DNA from: Streptomyces sp. NBC_00572 | Lineage (GTDB): Bacteria > Actinomycetota > Actinomycetes > Streptomycetales > Streptomycetaceae | Direction: 5' to 3' | DNA: 64,000 nucleotides | Assembly (NCBI RefSeq): GCF_026341815.1 | Contig: NZ_JAPENX010000001.1 | Span: forward strand, 5,642,001 to 5,706,000 | Shown: positions 52,485 to 60,949 of the stretch, piece by piece | Position numbering within the stretch: the stretch's first letter is position 1 | How the letters are laid out: each line of letters starts with the position of its first letter | Notes under the pieces: generated by a model | What the model was told of the DNA's origin: nothing | The model's input: only the letters and a program-made list of their open reading frames with translations | Database searches by the model: none | Made by a program: the position numbers and the translations under genes

Positions 52485-52937
52485 CTACCAGAAGTTGCTG
52501 CAGTCCACGTGGCCGGTGCCGCTGTCCTTGATGCAGACGCGGTAGTAACTGGTGCTGCCGCCCAGCATGTTGGACCAGTCCGAGCCCGGGTCGGGGAACG
52601 TCACCTCAAGGCTGCGCTGGAACCCGGTGCCGTAACCCGACCACTTCTCGATGGAGCCGTACTTGTCCCACCAGGCGTTGGGGCCGGACGGGTCGGTGAC
52701 GCGGACCCAGGCGGCCTGACACGCGGGGGACCAGCGCAGCTCGGCCTTGAGGCTGCCGTCGGCGGTGGCGGTCTGCTTGGTCACGGCATCGCCGTCACAG
52801 CCCATGGAGACGGGGCCCTTGTTGTCGCAGCCGGCGCCGGAGCAGCCGGCGGCGTACGAGGTGCCGGCGAGCGGAACCAGGGCCATGGTCATCGCGGCGG
52901 CCGAGACCGTCGCCATCTTCGCGATCATGCGCTTCAT
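52485..52937 (-). CDS. DUF2690 secreted protein A
   Basis: A 150-aa secreted protein. Signal peptide MKRMIAKMATVSAAAMTMAL to about residue 29, then a DUF2690-like domain with six Cys (AAGCSGAGCDNKGP, MGCDGDAV, WSPACQAAWVRV, YRVCIKDSG, HVDCSNFW). Likely three disulfides and an extracellular role; function unknown. ATG 52937 has GGAGG 10 nt upstream. The promoter (TTGACG 53019-53024 and CATGAT 52996-53001, 17-bp spacer, minus strand) is kept in the copy next door. Confidence 0.9.
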   Translation of the reverse strand: MKRMIAKMATVSAAAMTMALVPLAGTSYAAGCSGAGCDNKGPVSMGCDGDAVTKQTATADGSLKAELRWSPACQAAWVRVTDPSGPNAWWDKYGSIEKWSGYGTGFQRSLEVTFPDPGSDWSNMLGGSTSYYRVCIKDSGTGHVDCSNFW

Positions 52938-53072
52938 GGGCGTGCAACCTCCAGGAGCAAGGAAGATTTCAAGCCCCCCGTGGAGGCCGAAGCTGATCAT
53001 GGTGGCTTGTTCTGAGCGCGTCAACGGGTAAATCGGGCGACCTTCCTGATGTCCTTGACGCCCGTACGTGAA

Positions 53073-53101
53073 GAGGCCACAGCCCGGTGGGCTGTGGCCT
53101 C
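53073..53101. terminator. terminator of DUF2690 gene B
   Basis: A 13-bp stem identical to that of copy A (53073-53085 with 53089-53101). Confidence 0.9.
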
Positions 53102-53127
53102 GTTCATACGGACGCGGGGGTCAGGGT

Positions 53128-53583
53128 CTACCAGAAGGGGGTGCAGTCCACCTGGTCCGTGGCGGCGGGGTCGCTGATGCAGGCGCGGTAGTAGGCGGTG
53201 GGGCTGCCCAGCATGTTGGTCCAGTCCGCGCCCGAGCTGGGGAACGTCACCTGGAGGCTGCGCTGGAACCCGGTGCCGGAGCCCGACCACTTCTCGATGT
53301 GGCCGTACCGGTCCCACCACGACTCACCGTTGGTCGTGACCCGGGCCCAGGCCGCCTGGCAGGTGGGGGACCAGCGCAGCTCGACCCTGAGGTTGGAGTT
53401 GGTGCGGGACGTGGCGCTGCCCTTGGTGACGGCGTCGGCGTCACAGCCCGTGGAGACGGGGCCGCGGTTGTCACAGCCGGTGCCGTAGCAGCCGGCGGCG
53501 TACGAGGTGCCGGCGAGCGGGATGAGGGCCATGGTCATCGCGGCGGCCGAGACCGTCGCCGCCTTCGCGATCAGGTGCTTCAT
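53128..53583 (-). CDS. DUF2690 secreted protein B
   Basis: A 151-aa paralogue of the gene at 52485. The signal peptide (KAATVSAAAMTMALIPLAGT) and the six Cys are kept (GCYGTGCDNRGP, TGCDADAV, WSPTCQAAWARV, YRACISDPA, VDCTPFW). Differences gather in the middle (charge and Asn/Ser-rich loops), as if the surface had diversified on a fixed disulfide frame. ATG 53583 has GGAGG upstream. Bases 53584-53795 hold its promoter and nothing else recognised. Confidence 0.9.
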   Translation of the reverse strand: MKHLIAKAATVSAAAMTMALIPLAGTSYAAGCYGTGCDNRGPVSTGCDADAVTKGSATSRTNSNLRVELRWSPTCQAAWARVTTNGESWWDRYGHIEKWSGSGTGFQRSLQVTFPSSGADWTNMLGSPTAYYRACISDPAATDQVDCTPFW

Positions 53584-53795
53584 GGACGTGCAACCTCCAG
53601 GAACAGGAAGATAGTTGCGCCCCCCCGTGGAGGCCGAAGCTGATCATGGTCGCCTGTTCTGCGCGCGTCAATGAATTAATTCCGGCCACCTCGGGGCCGT
53701 GGTCGAAGGGCGCGAAACCGCCCCCGTGGCCCCTTGGAAGGGTCGCGGGGGCGGCTCCGGCGAACCGGTCGGAATATGTCTCCGACCTGCGCGTT

Positions 53796-56234
53796 CTATC
53801 GGCGCTTGCGGTCTCCCTCGCCCAGCAGGCCGGCCTTGCGCAGCGCGTCCGCCATGGCACTGTTGCCGGGCGCGGGCGCCGCCGAACGATCTCGGCCACC
53901 CCGCTCCCCGCGGTCGTTCCGGTTCCCGCCCTCGGCCCCGCGGCCGCCGCCCTGCCGCTGCTGCGGCGGCCGGCCGGAGCGCTCGCCGCCCCGGTCCCCC
54001 CGCTCGCCGCGCTCACGCTTGGGCGCCCCGCCCTGGCCGCTCTGGCCCGGCTCGTCGTCGAGCCGCAGTGTCAGCGAGATCCGCTTGCGCGGGATGTCCA
54101 CGTCGAGGACCTTCACCTTGACCACGTCGCCGGGCTTCACCACGTCGCGCGGGTCCTTGACGAAGCTCTTCGACAGTGCCGAGACGTGCACCAGACCGTC
54201 CTGGTGCACACCGATGTCCACGAACGCCCCGAAGGCGGCCACGTTGGTGACGACCCCCTCCAGGACCATGCCGGACGCCAGGTCGCCGATCTTCTCGACG
54301 CCCTCCTTGAAGGTGGCCGTCCGGAACGCCGGACGCGGGTCACGGCCCGGCTTCTCCAGCTCGCGCAGGATGTCCGTCACCGTCGGCAGACCGAAGGTCT
54401 CGTCGACGAAGTCGTCCGCCCGCAGCGAGCGCAGCGCCCCCGTGTCGCCGATGAGCGCCCCGACCTCGCCGCCCGTCGCCTTCACCATCCGGCGCACCAC
54501 CGGGTACGCCTCCGGGTGCACCGACGAGGAGTCGAGCGGGTCGTCGCCGCCCCGGATGCGCAGGAAGCCCGCGCACTGCTCGTACGCCTTCGGGCCGAGG
54601 CGGGCCACGTCCTTGAGCGCCCGGCGGGAGCGGAAGGGGCCGTTGGCGTCCCGGTGCGCGACGATGTTCTCCGCGAGGCCGGAGCTGATGCCCGAGACCC
54701 GCGAAAGCAGCGGCGTGGAGGCGGTGTTGACGTCGACGCCGACACCGTTCACGCAGTCCTCGACGACCGCGTCGAGCGAGCGCGAGAGCTTCACCTCGGC
54801 CAGGTCGTGCTGGTACTGGCCGACGCCGATGGACTTCGGGTCGATCTTCACCAGCTCCGCGAGCGGGTCCTGGAGCCGCCGGGCGATGGAGACCGCGCCG
54901 CGCAACGACACGTCGAGGCCCGGGAGTTCCTGCGAGGCGAAGGCGGAAGCCGAGTAGACCGAGGCGCCCGCCTCCGAGACCATCACCTTGGTCAGCTTCA
55001 ACTCGGGGTGCTTGGCCAGGAGTTCGGCCGCCAGTTTGTCGGTCTCACGGGAGGCCGTGCCGTTGCCGATCGCGACCAGCTCGACCGCGTGCTCCTTCGC
55101 CAGACGCGCCAGCCTGTCCAGCGCCTGGTCCCACTTGTTGGCGGGGACGTGCGGGTAGATCGTGTCGGTGGCCACGACCTTGCCGGTCGCGTCGACCACG
55201 GCGACCTTCACACCCGTACGGAAGCCGGGGTCGAGGCCGAGCGTCGCCCGGGTACCGGCCGGCGCGGCGAGCAGCAGATCGCGCAGGTTCGCCGCGAAGA
55301 CGCGGACCGCCTCGTCCTCGGCGGCCGTCCGCAGCCGCAGCCGAAGGTCGATCCCGAGGTGGACGAGGATGCGGGTCCGCCAGGCCCAGCGGACCGTGTC
55401 CTGAAGCCACTTGTCACCGGGGCGCCCCCGGTCGGCGATCCCGAAGCGACCCGCGACGATCCCCTCGTACGAGGAAGGGCCGGCGATCTCGGAGGGCTCC
55501 TCCGGCTCCAGGTCCAGGCTGAGCACGTCCTCCTTCTCGCCGCGCAGCATGGCGAGCACCCGGTGCGAGGGCAGCGCCGTGAAGGGCTCGGTGAAGTCGA
55601 AGTAGTCGGCGAACTTCGACCCCGGCCCCTCCGTGCCGTCGCCCTGACCGTCCCGCACCTTCGCCACCAGCCGGCCGCGGCCCCACATGCGCTCGCGCAG
55701 CTCGCCGATCAGGTCGGCGTCCTCGGAGAACTTCTCGGCGAGGATCGCCCGCGCCCCCTCCAGGGCCGCGGGGGCGTCCGCGACGCCCTTGTCCGCGTCC
55801 ACGAAGGCCGCGGCGGCGGCCGCCGGCTCCACCGACGGATCGGCGAGCAGCCCCTCCGCCAGCGGTTCCAGACCGGCCTCACGGGCGATCTGGGCCTTCG
55901 TCCGGCGCTTCGGCTTGAAGGGCAGGTAGATGTCCTCCAGGCGCGCCTTGGTGTCGGCGGCCCGGATCCGGGCCTCCAGCTCCTCCGTCAGCTTGCCCTG
56001 CTCGCGTACCGAGTCGAGGATCGCCGACCGGCGGTCCTCCAGCTCGCGCAGATAGCGCAGCCGCTCCTCCAGGGTGCGGAGCTGCGCGTCGTCGAGCATC
56101 TCCGTCGCTTCCTTGCGGTAGCGCGCGATGAACGGCACGGTCGAACCGCCGTCGAGCAGCTCGACGGCTGCCTTCACCTGTCGCTCGCGTACGCCGAGTT
56201 CCTCGGCGATCCTTGCTTCGATGGACGTCGTCAC
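53796..56234 (-). CDS. tex: Tex-family S1 RNA-binding transcription accessory protein
   Basis: An 812-aa Tex homologue. Domains in order: N-terminal helical part (VPFIARYRKEATEMLDDAQLR), YqgF/RuvX-like domain (LGLDPGFRTGVKVAVVD, AIGNGTASRETDKL), helix-hairpin-helix (VNTASTPLLSRVSGISSGLAENIV), and S1 domain (GMVLEGVVTNVAAFGAFVDIGVHQDGLVHVS). The tail is Gly/Arg/Gln-rich (RGG-like), then a final short helix. Tex binds nucleic acids and helps transcription or RNA turnover. GTG 56234 is chosen; a TTG at 56264 is also open. Confidence 0.95.
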   Translation of the reverse strand: MTTSIEARIAEELGVRERQVKAAVELLDGGSTVPFIARYRKEATEMLDDAQLRTLEERLRYLRELEDRRSAILDSVREQGKLTEELEARIRAADTKARLEDIYLPFKPKRRTKAQIAREAGLEPLAEGLLADPSVEPAAAAAAFVDADKGVADAPAALEGARAILAEKFSEDADLIGELRERMWGRGRLVAKVRDGQGDGTEGPGSKFADYFDFTEPFTALPSHRVLAMLRGEKEDVLSLDLEPEEPSEIAGPSSYEGIVAGRFGIADRGRPGDKWLQDTVRWAWRTRILVHLGIDLRLRLRTAAEDEAVRVFAANLRDLLLAAPAGTRATLGLDPGFRTGVKVAVVDATGKVVATDTIYPHVPANKWDQALDRLARLAKEHAVELVAIGNGTASRETDKLAAELLAKHPELKLTKVMVSEAGASVYSASAFASQELPGLDVSLRGAVSIARRLQDPLAELVKIDPKSIGVGQYQHDLAEVKLSRSLDAVVEDCVNGVGVDVNTASTPLLSRVSGISSGLAENIVAHRDANGPFRSRRALKDVARLGPKAYEQCAGFLRIRGGDDPLDSSSVHPEAYPVVRRMVKATGGEVGALIGDTGALRSLRADDFVDETFGLPTVTDILRELEKPGRDPRPAFRTATFKEGVEKIGDLASGMVLEGVVTNVAAFGAFVDIGVHQDGLVHVSALSKSFVKDPRDVVKPGDVVKVKVLDVDIPRKRISLTLRLDDEPGQSGQGGAPKRERGERGDRGGERSGRPPQQRQGGGRGAEGGNRNDRGERGGRDRSAAPAPGNSAMADALRKAGLLGEGDRKRR

Positions 56235-56381
56235 GGTGTCCCGACTCGCCTTCTCGTGCCTCAAGCTTGCGAGTGCATTGTGCCGGGTCGGTCACCCGTA
56301 CGCGGTAACCGACCCGTCCCGCGCGCGTCCCGGGGCGCGCCGACCCCCGGACGGGCGCGGCGTACGTCCCCGCGCCCCGGC

Positions 56382-57251
56382 TCAGTACTTGCCGACGAGG
56401 TCCGCCGGGAAGGCGCCCGCGACGGCCGCCGTGACCAGGAAGCCGCGCCCCAGCTCGGTGAGCCGCTCGACCCCGGCCGCGCCGAGGTGCTCGTACGGGG
56501 CCGCGTCGAGCCGGTCGGTGTGCTCTTCCAGCTCGGCACGCAGGGCCGTACCCGCCTCGGTCAGCTCGCCCTCGGCGTCGAGCAGCCCGCGACCGCGCAG
56601 CCGCTCCGCCGCGGCGTCCCAGTCGGCGCGCCGCCAGCCCCGGGAGCCGAGTGCCCAGCGCGGGGCCATGCCCTTGCCGGTGGCGGTGTGGGAGACGAGG
56701 GCCTCGACCGGGTCGAGCCCGGCGGAGAGCAGGGCCGCGAGGTGCCCGTCGCCCCGGTGCTCGCGCAGCAGGGTGGCGGCGTGCCAGTAGGCGAGGTGGG
56801 GCTCCTCGGGCACCGGCAGGTCCGCGTTGGCCGAGTACAGCGGCCGGGCGTGCCGGGTGCAGGCCTCGGTGGCGCGCAGGGCGAGCCCCGCAGCCTCCGC
56901 CATCTCCGGCGAGGCGACGGTCTCCTCGCCGAGCAGCCGGCGCAGGGTCGCGTCGACGGTGCGCAGCCGGGCGTCCAGGACGTCGGCGGGGGAGGAGGTC
57001 TCCCAGACGGCCGGGAGGTGCCGGGCGAGCAGCTCGTGGTTGTAGTTGTAGAAGGTCGCGGCGACCGTGCCCGCGCCGGCCGCGCCGAGGGCGGCGCTGC
57101 GCGCGGCGAGCCGCATCGCGGACTGGTCGGTGAACCCGAGGGCGCCGAACTCGCGGTCCAGGTCGGGCGAGAAGTACAGCGTGGAGTGCATCGGGTTGAG
57201 GGCGTTGTGGCAGCGGCGTCCCGCGCGCGGCGGCAGAGCAGTCGTCGTCAT
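56382..57251 (-). CDS. SCO6745-family (SalK-like) protein
   Basis: A 289-aa protein of the actinobacterial SCO6745/SalK group: RAGRRCHNALNPMHSTLYFSP, ARSAALGAAGAGTVAATFYNY, and a C-terminal winged-helix-like end (DWDAAAERLRGRGLLDAEGELTEAG). Function unknown; such proteins are sometimes near secondary-metabolite genes. TAACGT (57259-57264, minus) is 7 nt before ATG and overlaps a perfect palindrome, so the gene is probably repressed by a TetR-type protein not present here. Confidence 0.88.
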   Translation of the reverse strand: MTTTALPPRAGRRCHNALNPMHSTLYFSPDLDREFGALGFTDQSAMRLAARSAALGAAGAGTVAATFYNYNHELLARHLPAVWETSSPADVLDARLRTVDATLRRLLGEETVASPEMAEAAGLALRATEACTRHARPLYSANADLPVPEEPHLAYWHAATLLREHRGDGHLAALLSAGLDPVEALVSHTATGKGMAPRWALGSRGWRRADWDAAAERLRGRGLLDAEGELTEAGTALRAELEEHTDRLDAAPYEHLGAAGVERLTELGRGFLVTAAVAGAFPADLVGKY

Positions 57252-57258
57252 GACCCGA

Positions 57259-57278
57259 ACGTTACCGACTGGTCGGTA
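57259..57278 (-). promoter_or_regulatory. palindromic operator over the SCO6745-family promoter
   Basis: TACCGAC-TG-GTCGGTA (57263-57278) is a perfect 7-bp-arm palindrome whose edge overlaps the -10 box TAACGT (57259-57264, minus). It looks like a TetR-class site. Confidence 0.75.
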
Positions 57279-57385
57279 CGACGGGAACAGCCGGAGCCTC
57301 CTCGTGCGCGGGTAAGCGGACCCATGGCAGAAAAGGTGGGATCGGCGTCATTGCGGCCGTCCCGGGCTCCTCCCAGGATGGAGGC

Positions 57386-58357
57386 ATGACGCAGCGACCC
57401 GTTCTCGTCGTCCTCTTCGACGGCGTGCAGAGCCTCGACGTCACCGGCCCCTACGAGGTGTTCGCCGGTGCCGGCCGCGCCGCCGGCGACCCGGACACCT
57501 ACACGATCCGCACCGCCTCCCTGGACGGCGGACCCGTCCGCACCCACAGCGGACTGCGTCTGCTCCCCGACACCACCCTCGACGAGGCGGTCGCCGACGG
57601 CGCCCCGCACACCCTCGTCGTCCCCGGCGGCGAGGGCACCCGGGAACCCGAGCCGGCCCTGATCGACTGGCTCCGCACCCACGCCCCGGGCGCCGGGCGT
57701 CTGGTCTCCGTCTGCACCGGGGCACTGCTCCTCGCCGAGGCGGGGCTCCTCGACGGACACCGGGCGACCACCCACTGGGTGGCCTGCGACCATCTGGCCC
57801 GCTGTTATCCGGAAGTCGAGGTGGACCCGGACCCGATCTTCGTACGGGACGGACGGCTCTCCACCTCCGCCGGGGTCACGGCCGGCATCGACCTGGCCCT
57901 CGCCCTGGTCGAGGAGGACCTCGGCCGGGACGTCGCCCTCACCGTCGCCCGTCACCTGGTCGTCTTTCTGCGCCGCCCCGGCAACCAGGCCCAGTTCAGC
58001 GTCCAGCTCGCCGCCCAGACCGCCCGCCGGGAGCCGCTGCGCGACCTTCAGCAGTGGATCACCGAGCATCCCGACGGCGACCTCTCGGTCGAGGCGCTCG
58101 CCGCCCGCGCCCGGCTCTCGCCCCGCCACTTCGCCCGTGCCTTCCAGGCCGAGACGGGCGCCACCCCCGGCCGCTACGTCGACCGGGTACGCCTCGAACA
58201 CGCCCGCCGTCTCCTGGAGGAGACCTCCCGCGGGGTCGAGGAGGTCGCCCGTGCCTCGGGCTACGGCACCCCCGAGGCGATGCGCCGCGCCTTCACCAAG
58301 GCCCTCGGCACCCCGCCCGCCGACTACCGCCGTCGCTTCCATTCACCCGTCAACTGA
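57386..58357 (+). CDS. GlxA-family regulator (DJ-1/PfpI plus AraC HTH)
   Basis: A 323-aa protein. Residues 1-190 are a DJ-1/PfpI domain with the nucleophile elbow VSVCTGALLLAEAGLLDG and ATTHWVACD; residues 215-320 are an AraC-type double HTH (LSVEALAARARLSPRHFARAF and GVEEVARASGYGTPEAMRRAF). It likely senses a small metabolite and activates nearby genes. It is divergent from the SCO6745-family gene and 11 nt upstream of a DJ-1 enzyme gene, its likely target. Confidence 0.94.
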   Translation: MTQRPVLVVLFDGVQSLDVTGPYEVFAGAGRAAGDPDTYTIRTASLDGGPVRTHSGLRLLPDTTLDEAVADGAPHTLVVPGGEGTREPEPALIDWLRTHAPGAGRLVSVCTGALLLAEAGLLDGHRATTHWVACDHLARCYPEVEVDPDPIFVRDGRLSTSAGVTAGIDLALALVEEDLGRDVALTVARHLVVFLRRPGNQAQFSVQLAAQTARREPLRDLQQWITEHPDGDLSVEALAARARLSPRHFARAFQAETGATPGRYVDRVRLEHARRLLEETSRGVEEVARASGYGTPEAMRRAFTKALGTPPADYRRRFHSPVN

Positions 58358-58368
58358 AAGGCAGCAGC

Positions 58369-59013
58369 ATGCAGATCGCCGTCCTGCTCTACCAGGGCTT
58401 CACCACGCTCGACGCCGTCGGCCCGTACGAGCTCCTCGCCCGCATCCCCGGGGCCGAGACCGTCTTCGTGGCGAAGGAGACCGGCCCTGTCCGCAACGAC
58501 CAGGGCAGCCTCGCCCTCGTCGCCGATAAGACCCTCGCCGAGGTCCCGCGACCCGACATCGTGCTCGTCCCCGGCGGCCCCGACTCCCGCGCGGCCATGG
58601 ACGACCCGGAGATCCAGGCCTGGCTCCGTACCGCCGACGAGACCAGCACCTGGACGACCTCCGTCTGCACCGGCTCCCTGCTCCTGGCCGCCGCCGGCGT
58701 CCTCGACGGCCGCCGGGCCACCACCCACTGGCTCGCCTTCGAGGAGCTCAGGGCGCTGGGCGTCGAGCCCACCGGCGAGCGGGTCGTCTTCGACGGCAAG
58801 TACGTCACCGCCGCCGGCGTCTCCTCCGGCATCGACATGGCGCTGCACCTGATCGGCCGGATCGCCGGGGACGAGACGGCCCAGACCATCCAGCTCCTCA
58901 CCGAGTACGACCCTCAGCCGCCGTACGACGCGGGTTCGCCGGAGAAGGCCCCGGCCGAGATCGTCGCGCGGTGGCGGGGCGTGAAGGCGGAGGACCTCCC
59001 CCAGGGGAGCTGA
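58369..59013 (+). CDS. DJ-1/PfpI protein (isonitrile hydratase-like)
   Basis: A 214-aa stand-alone DJ-1 domain: IAVLLYQGFTTLDAVGPYELL, LVPGGPDSRAAM, the nucleophile Cys in TSVCTGSLLLAAAGVLDG, and ATTHWLAFEEL. This resembles isonitrile hydratase, which turns isonitriles into formamides. AAGG is 8 nt before ATG, and it follows the GlxA regulator closely, so they form an operon. Note that DJ-1 proteins vary in activity. Confidence 0.9.
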   Translation: MQIAVLLYQGFTTLDAVGPYELLARIPGAETVFVAKETGPVRNDQGSLALVADKTLAEVPRPDIVLVPGGPDSRAAMDDPEIQAWLRTADETSTWTTSVCTGSLLLAAAGVLDGRRATTHWLAFEELRALGVEPTGERVVFDGKYVTAAGVSSGIDMALHLIGRIAGDETAQTIQLLTEYDPQPPYDAGSPEKAPAEIVARWRGVKAEDLPQGS

Positions 59014-59023
59014 GCGACGGCCG

Positions 59024-59092
59024 TCCGGACCTCGGCTCCCGTACACGACTCCGGACCTCGGCTCCCGACGCGGATCCGGACCTCAGCTCCCG
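59024..59092. repeat. three 18-bp tandem repeats over the enoyl-CoA hydratase stop codon
   Basis: TCCGGACCTCGGCTCCCG at 59024 and 59050, and with one change (G to A) at 59075. The changed base creates the TGA stop of the minus-strand hydratase gene; the two outer copies lie beyond it. The period is 25-26 bp. Confidence 0.85.
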
Positions 59093-59826
59093 TACGTGAA
59101 GCGGGGCGCCCGGCGCTCCAGGAAGGCGGCGACACCCTCCGCGGTGTCGCCGCTGCCGCGTGCCTGCTCCGCCCAGTGGGCGTCCCGGTCCAGCCGCCCG
59201 TCGGCGAACTCCTTGGCCGCCGACTGGGTCAGCAGCGAGCGCGAGGCGAGGACCCGGGCGAACTCGCCGACCCGCTTGTCCAGCTCGCCCACCGGGTGCA
59301 GCTCGTCCACGAAACCGGTCCGCAGAGCTCGCTCGGCGTCGATCAACTCACCGGAGAACAGCAGGTACTTGGCGGTCGAAGGGCCCACCAGGGCGGCGAG
59401 CCGCCGGGTCGAGGAGGACGGGTAGACGATGCCGAGCTTCGACGGGGTGATCCCGAAGCGGGCGCCCTCCTCGGCGAACCGCAGATCGCAGGCGGCGGCG
59501 AGCTGACTGCCGCCCCCGACGCAGAAGCCCCGGACGGCCGCCAGGGTCGGCCGGGGGAAGGCGGCGAGCGCCTCCTCGGCCCGTACCGCCAGCGTCTGCT
59601 GCTCGTCCCCGGGCTCCCGGAGCGCCGAGATGTCGGCCCCGGCGCAGAAGGTGTCGCCCTCGCCCGTCAGGACAAGGACCCGGACGGCGGGGTCGGCGGC
59701 GAGCCGGTCCAGTACGTCCGGCAGCGCGCGCCACATGCCGGCGCTCATCGCGTTGCGCTTGGCGGGGTTGGCGATGACGACGGTGGCGATCCCGTCCGTG
59801 ACGCTGTCCTTCAGCTGCGGATCCAT
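59083..59826 (-). CDS. enoyl-CoA hydratase/isomerase
   Basis: A 247-aa crotonase. GEGDTFCAGADISALR and VRGFCVGGGSQLAAACDLRFA form the oxyanion hole, and ITPSKLGIVYPSSSTRRLAALVG the region of the second catalytic residue. The usual Glu in that loop is not at the normal place, so it may be an isomerase or act on another CoA ester. TAGCAT (59834-59839, minus) is 7 nt before ATG 59826, implying a leaderless mRNA. Confidence 0.92.
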   Translation of the reverse strand: MDPQLKDSVTDGIATVVIANPAKRNAMSAGMWRALPDVLDRLAADPAVRVLVLTGEGDTFCAGADISALREPGDEQQTLAVRAEEALAAFPRPTLAAVRGFCVGGGSQLAAACDLRFAEEGARFGITPSKLGIVYPSSSTRRLAALVGPSTAKYLLFSGELIDAERALRTGFVDELHPVGELDKRVGEFARVLASRSLLTQSAAKEFADGRLDRDAHWAEQARGSGDTAEGVAAFLERRAPRFTYGS

Positions 59827-59893
59827 GGGCCGGATGCTATCCGCCGTACCCGAACGTACGACCAGGAAGGGGTCTGCGCCGAGGAGGCACGGC

Positions 59894-60297
59894 ATGGCCG
59901 AGGACGCCCGCGAGACGCACGGGGAGCCGGATCCGGTCCGGGACATGGTGCGCGAGGGGAAGCGGCTCAACCGGAGCTTCAGCTGGCTGGCCTGTTCCTG
60001 ACCGGCGGTCTCTTCCGGCTGGTCGGCAGCGTGGTGGTGCGGGGGCCACAGTTCGGCTGGACGCTCCTCCAGGGGGCCTTCGGCCTGTTGCTCGGTCTGC
60101 TCGTCCTGTTCGACTGGCCGGACAGCAGCCGGTACGTTCTCGGGGTCTTCTTCTCGCTCGCGCTGCTCTTCGACGGCCTCGGGCTGATCGCGATCGGAGT
60201 GGGCGGGCGACGGATCGTCAGTATGGTGACGCCGGCACCGGTGGCCGGCCCGCCCCCGGAGTCGTCAGAAAGCGCACCCGATCAGTCGAACAACTGA
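59894..60297 (+). pseudogene. frameshifted small membrane-protein gene
   Basis: GAGGAGG and ATG 59894 start a frame reading MAEDARETHGEPDPVRDMVR then EGKRLNRSFSWL, which stops at 60001. From about 59987 the -1 frame continues smoothly as AGLFLTGGLFRLVGSVVVRG, a second helix LLQGAFGLLLGLLVLF, a third LGVFFSLALLFDGLGLIAI, and a Pro/Ser-rich end at 60297. Joined, they give a normal 3-TM protein of about 134 aa. One or four bases seem lost in the GGCTGGCCTG stretch. It may be a true pseudogene, a sequencing error, or coupled translation. Confidence 0.65.
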
Positions 60298-60391
60298 CAT
60301 CGGCATACTCACCCGATCGCAAAGCAGCCGATAAGTGTCGACTTCTGGTCAGTAGGCCGGTCCACCCGCGCGCATTGCCAAGACTCGATCC

Positions 60392-60949
60392 GTGGCGAGA
60401 ATCGAGCACGAGGGTGGGAACCGTACCGTGGAGAACCACGGGGGTGGCCCCGCCCGGCAACCGTCCTACGAAGGAGTCTGGCGCTTCACCGCTGCCGCGG
60501 TCGACGTCTCCGTCCCGCAGGCCCGGCACGCCGTACGCGACCTGCTGGTCCGCCAGGGCGTCCCCCTCCATGAGGAGATCATGGACGGCCTGCTGCTGAT
60601 CGTCTCCGAGCTGGTGACCAACGCCGTGCGGCACGCGGCGCTGCTGTCCCCGGAGATAGCGGTGGAGGTGGCCATCGGCCCCGAGTGGATCCGGGTGTCC
60701 GTCGAGGACAACCACCCGTACCGCCCCAAGGCCCTGGAGGCGGACTACGGGCAGACCGGCGGCCGCGGGCTGCTCCTGGTCCGCGAGATCGCGCAGGAGG
60801 CCGGCGGCGCGTGCGACGTCGAGCACACCGCGAGCGGCGGCAAGATCATCTGGGCGGCGCTGCCCCTGGCCCCGATGGCACCGGGGCCGGGAGCCGCCAT
60901 TCACCAGCCGGTCGTCACCAGCCCCCGGACGGACCCGTCAGTTCCCTGA
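60392..60949 (+). CDS. HATPase_c_2 ATP-binding protein (anti-sigma-like)
   Basis: About 185 aa. A GHKL ATPase domain: LLLIVSELVTNAVRHAALLS (N-box), VSVEDNHPYRPKAL (G1 variant), GGRGLLLVREIAQEAGG (G2). The first lid residues are unusual (EDNHPY in place of D-x-G). Such proteins regulate sigma factors or anti-anti-sigma partners. GTG 60392 is taken; GTG 60428 is equally possible. Its end overlaps the end of the convergent idi gene by 35 bp. No partner gene is adjacent. Confidence 0.88.
   Translation: MARIEHEGGNRTVENHGGGPARQPSYEGVWRFTAAAVDVSVPQARHAVRDLLVRQGVPLHEEIMDGLLLIVSELVTNAVRHAALLSPEIAVEVAIGPEWIRVSVEDNHPYRPKALEADYGQTGGRGLLLVREIAQEAGGACDVEHTASGGKIIWAALPLAPMAPGPGAAIHQPVVTSPRTDPSVP

Larger units (their letters stand above)
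52417..53027. repeat. tandem duplication, copy A (gene, promoter and terminator)
   Basis: About 611 bp that contain a hairpin, a DUF2690 gene, its ribosome site and promoter are repeated at 53060-53672 with many substitutions. The outer parts (hairpin and promoter) are nearly identical, while the coding parts have drifted. Confidence 0.85.
53060..53672. repeat. tandem duplication, copy B
   Basis: Second unit of the duplication described at 52417-53027, 33 bp apart and in the same orientation. The promoter is at 53643-53671 (minus) and the hairpin at 53073-53101. Confidence 0.85.

Noticed and set aside
53646..57389. A 1,247-codon open frame on the plus strand, antisense to tex
   Set aside because: Its composition is that of a GC-rich shadow (Arg/Gly/Val-rich, no motif), whereas the minus strand carries full Tex domains.
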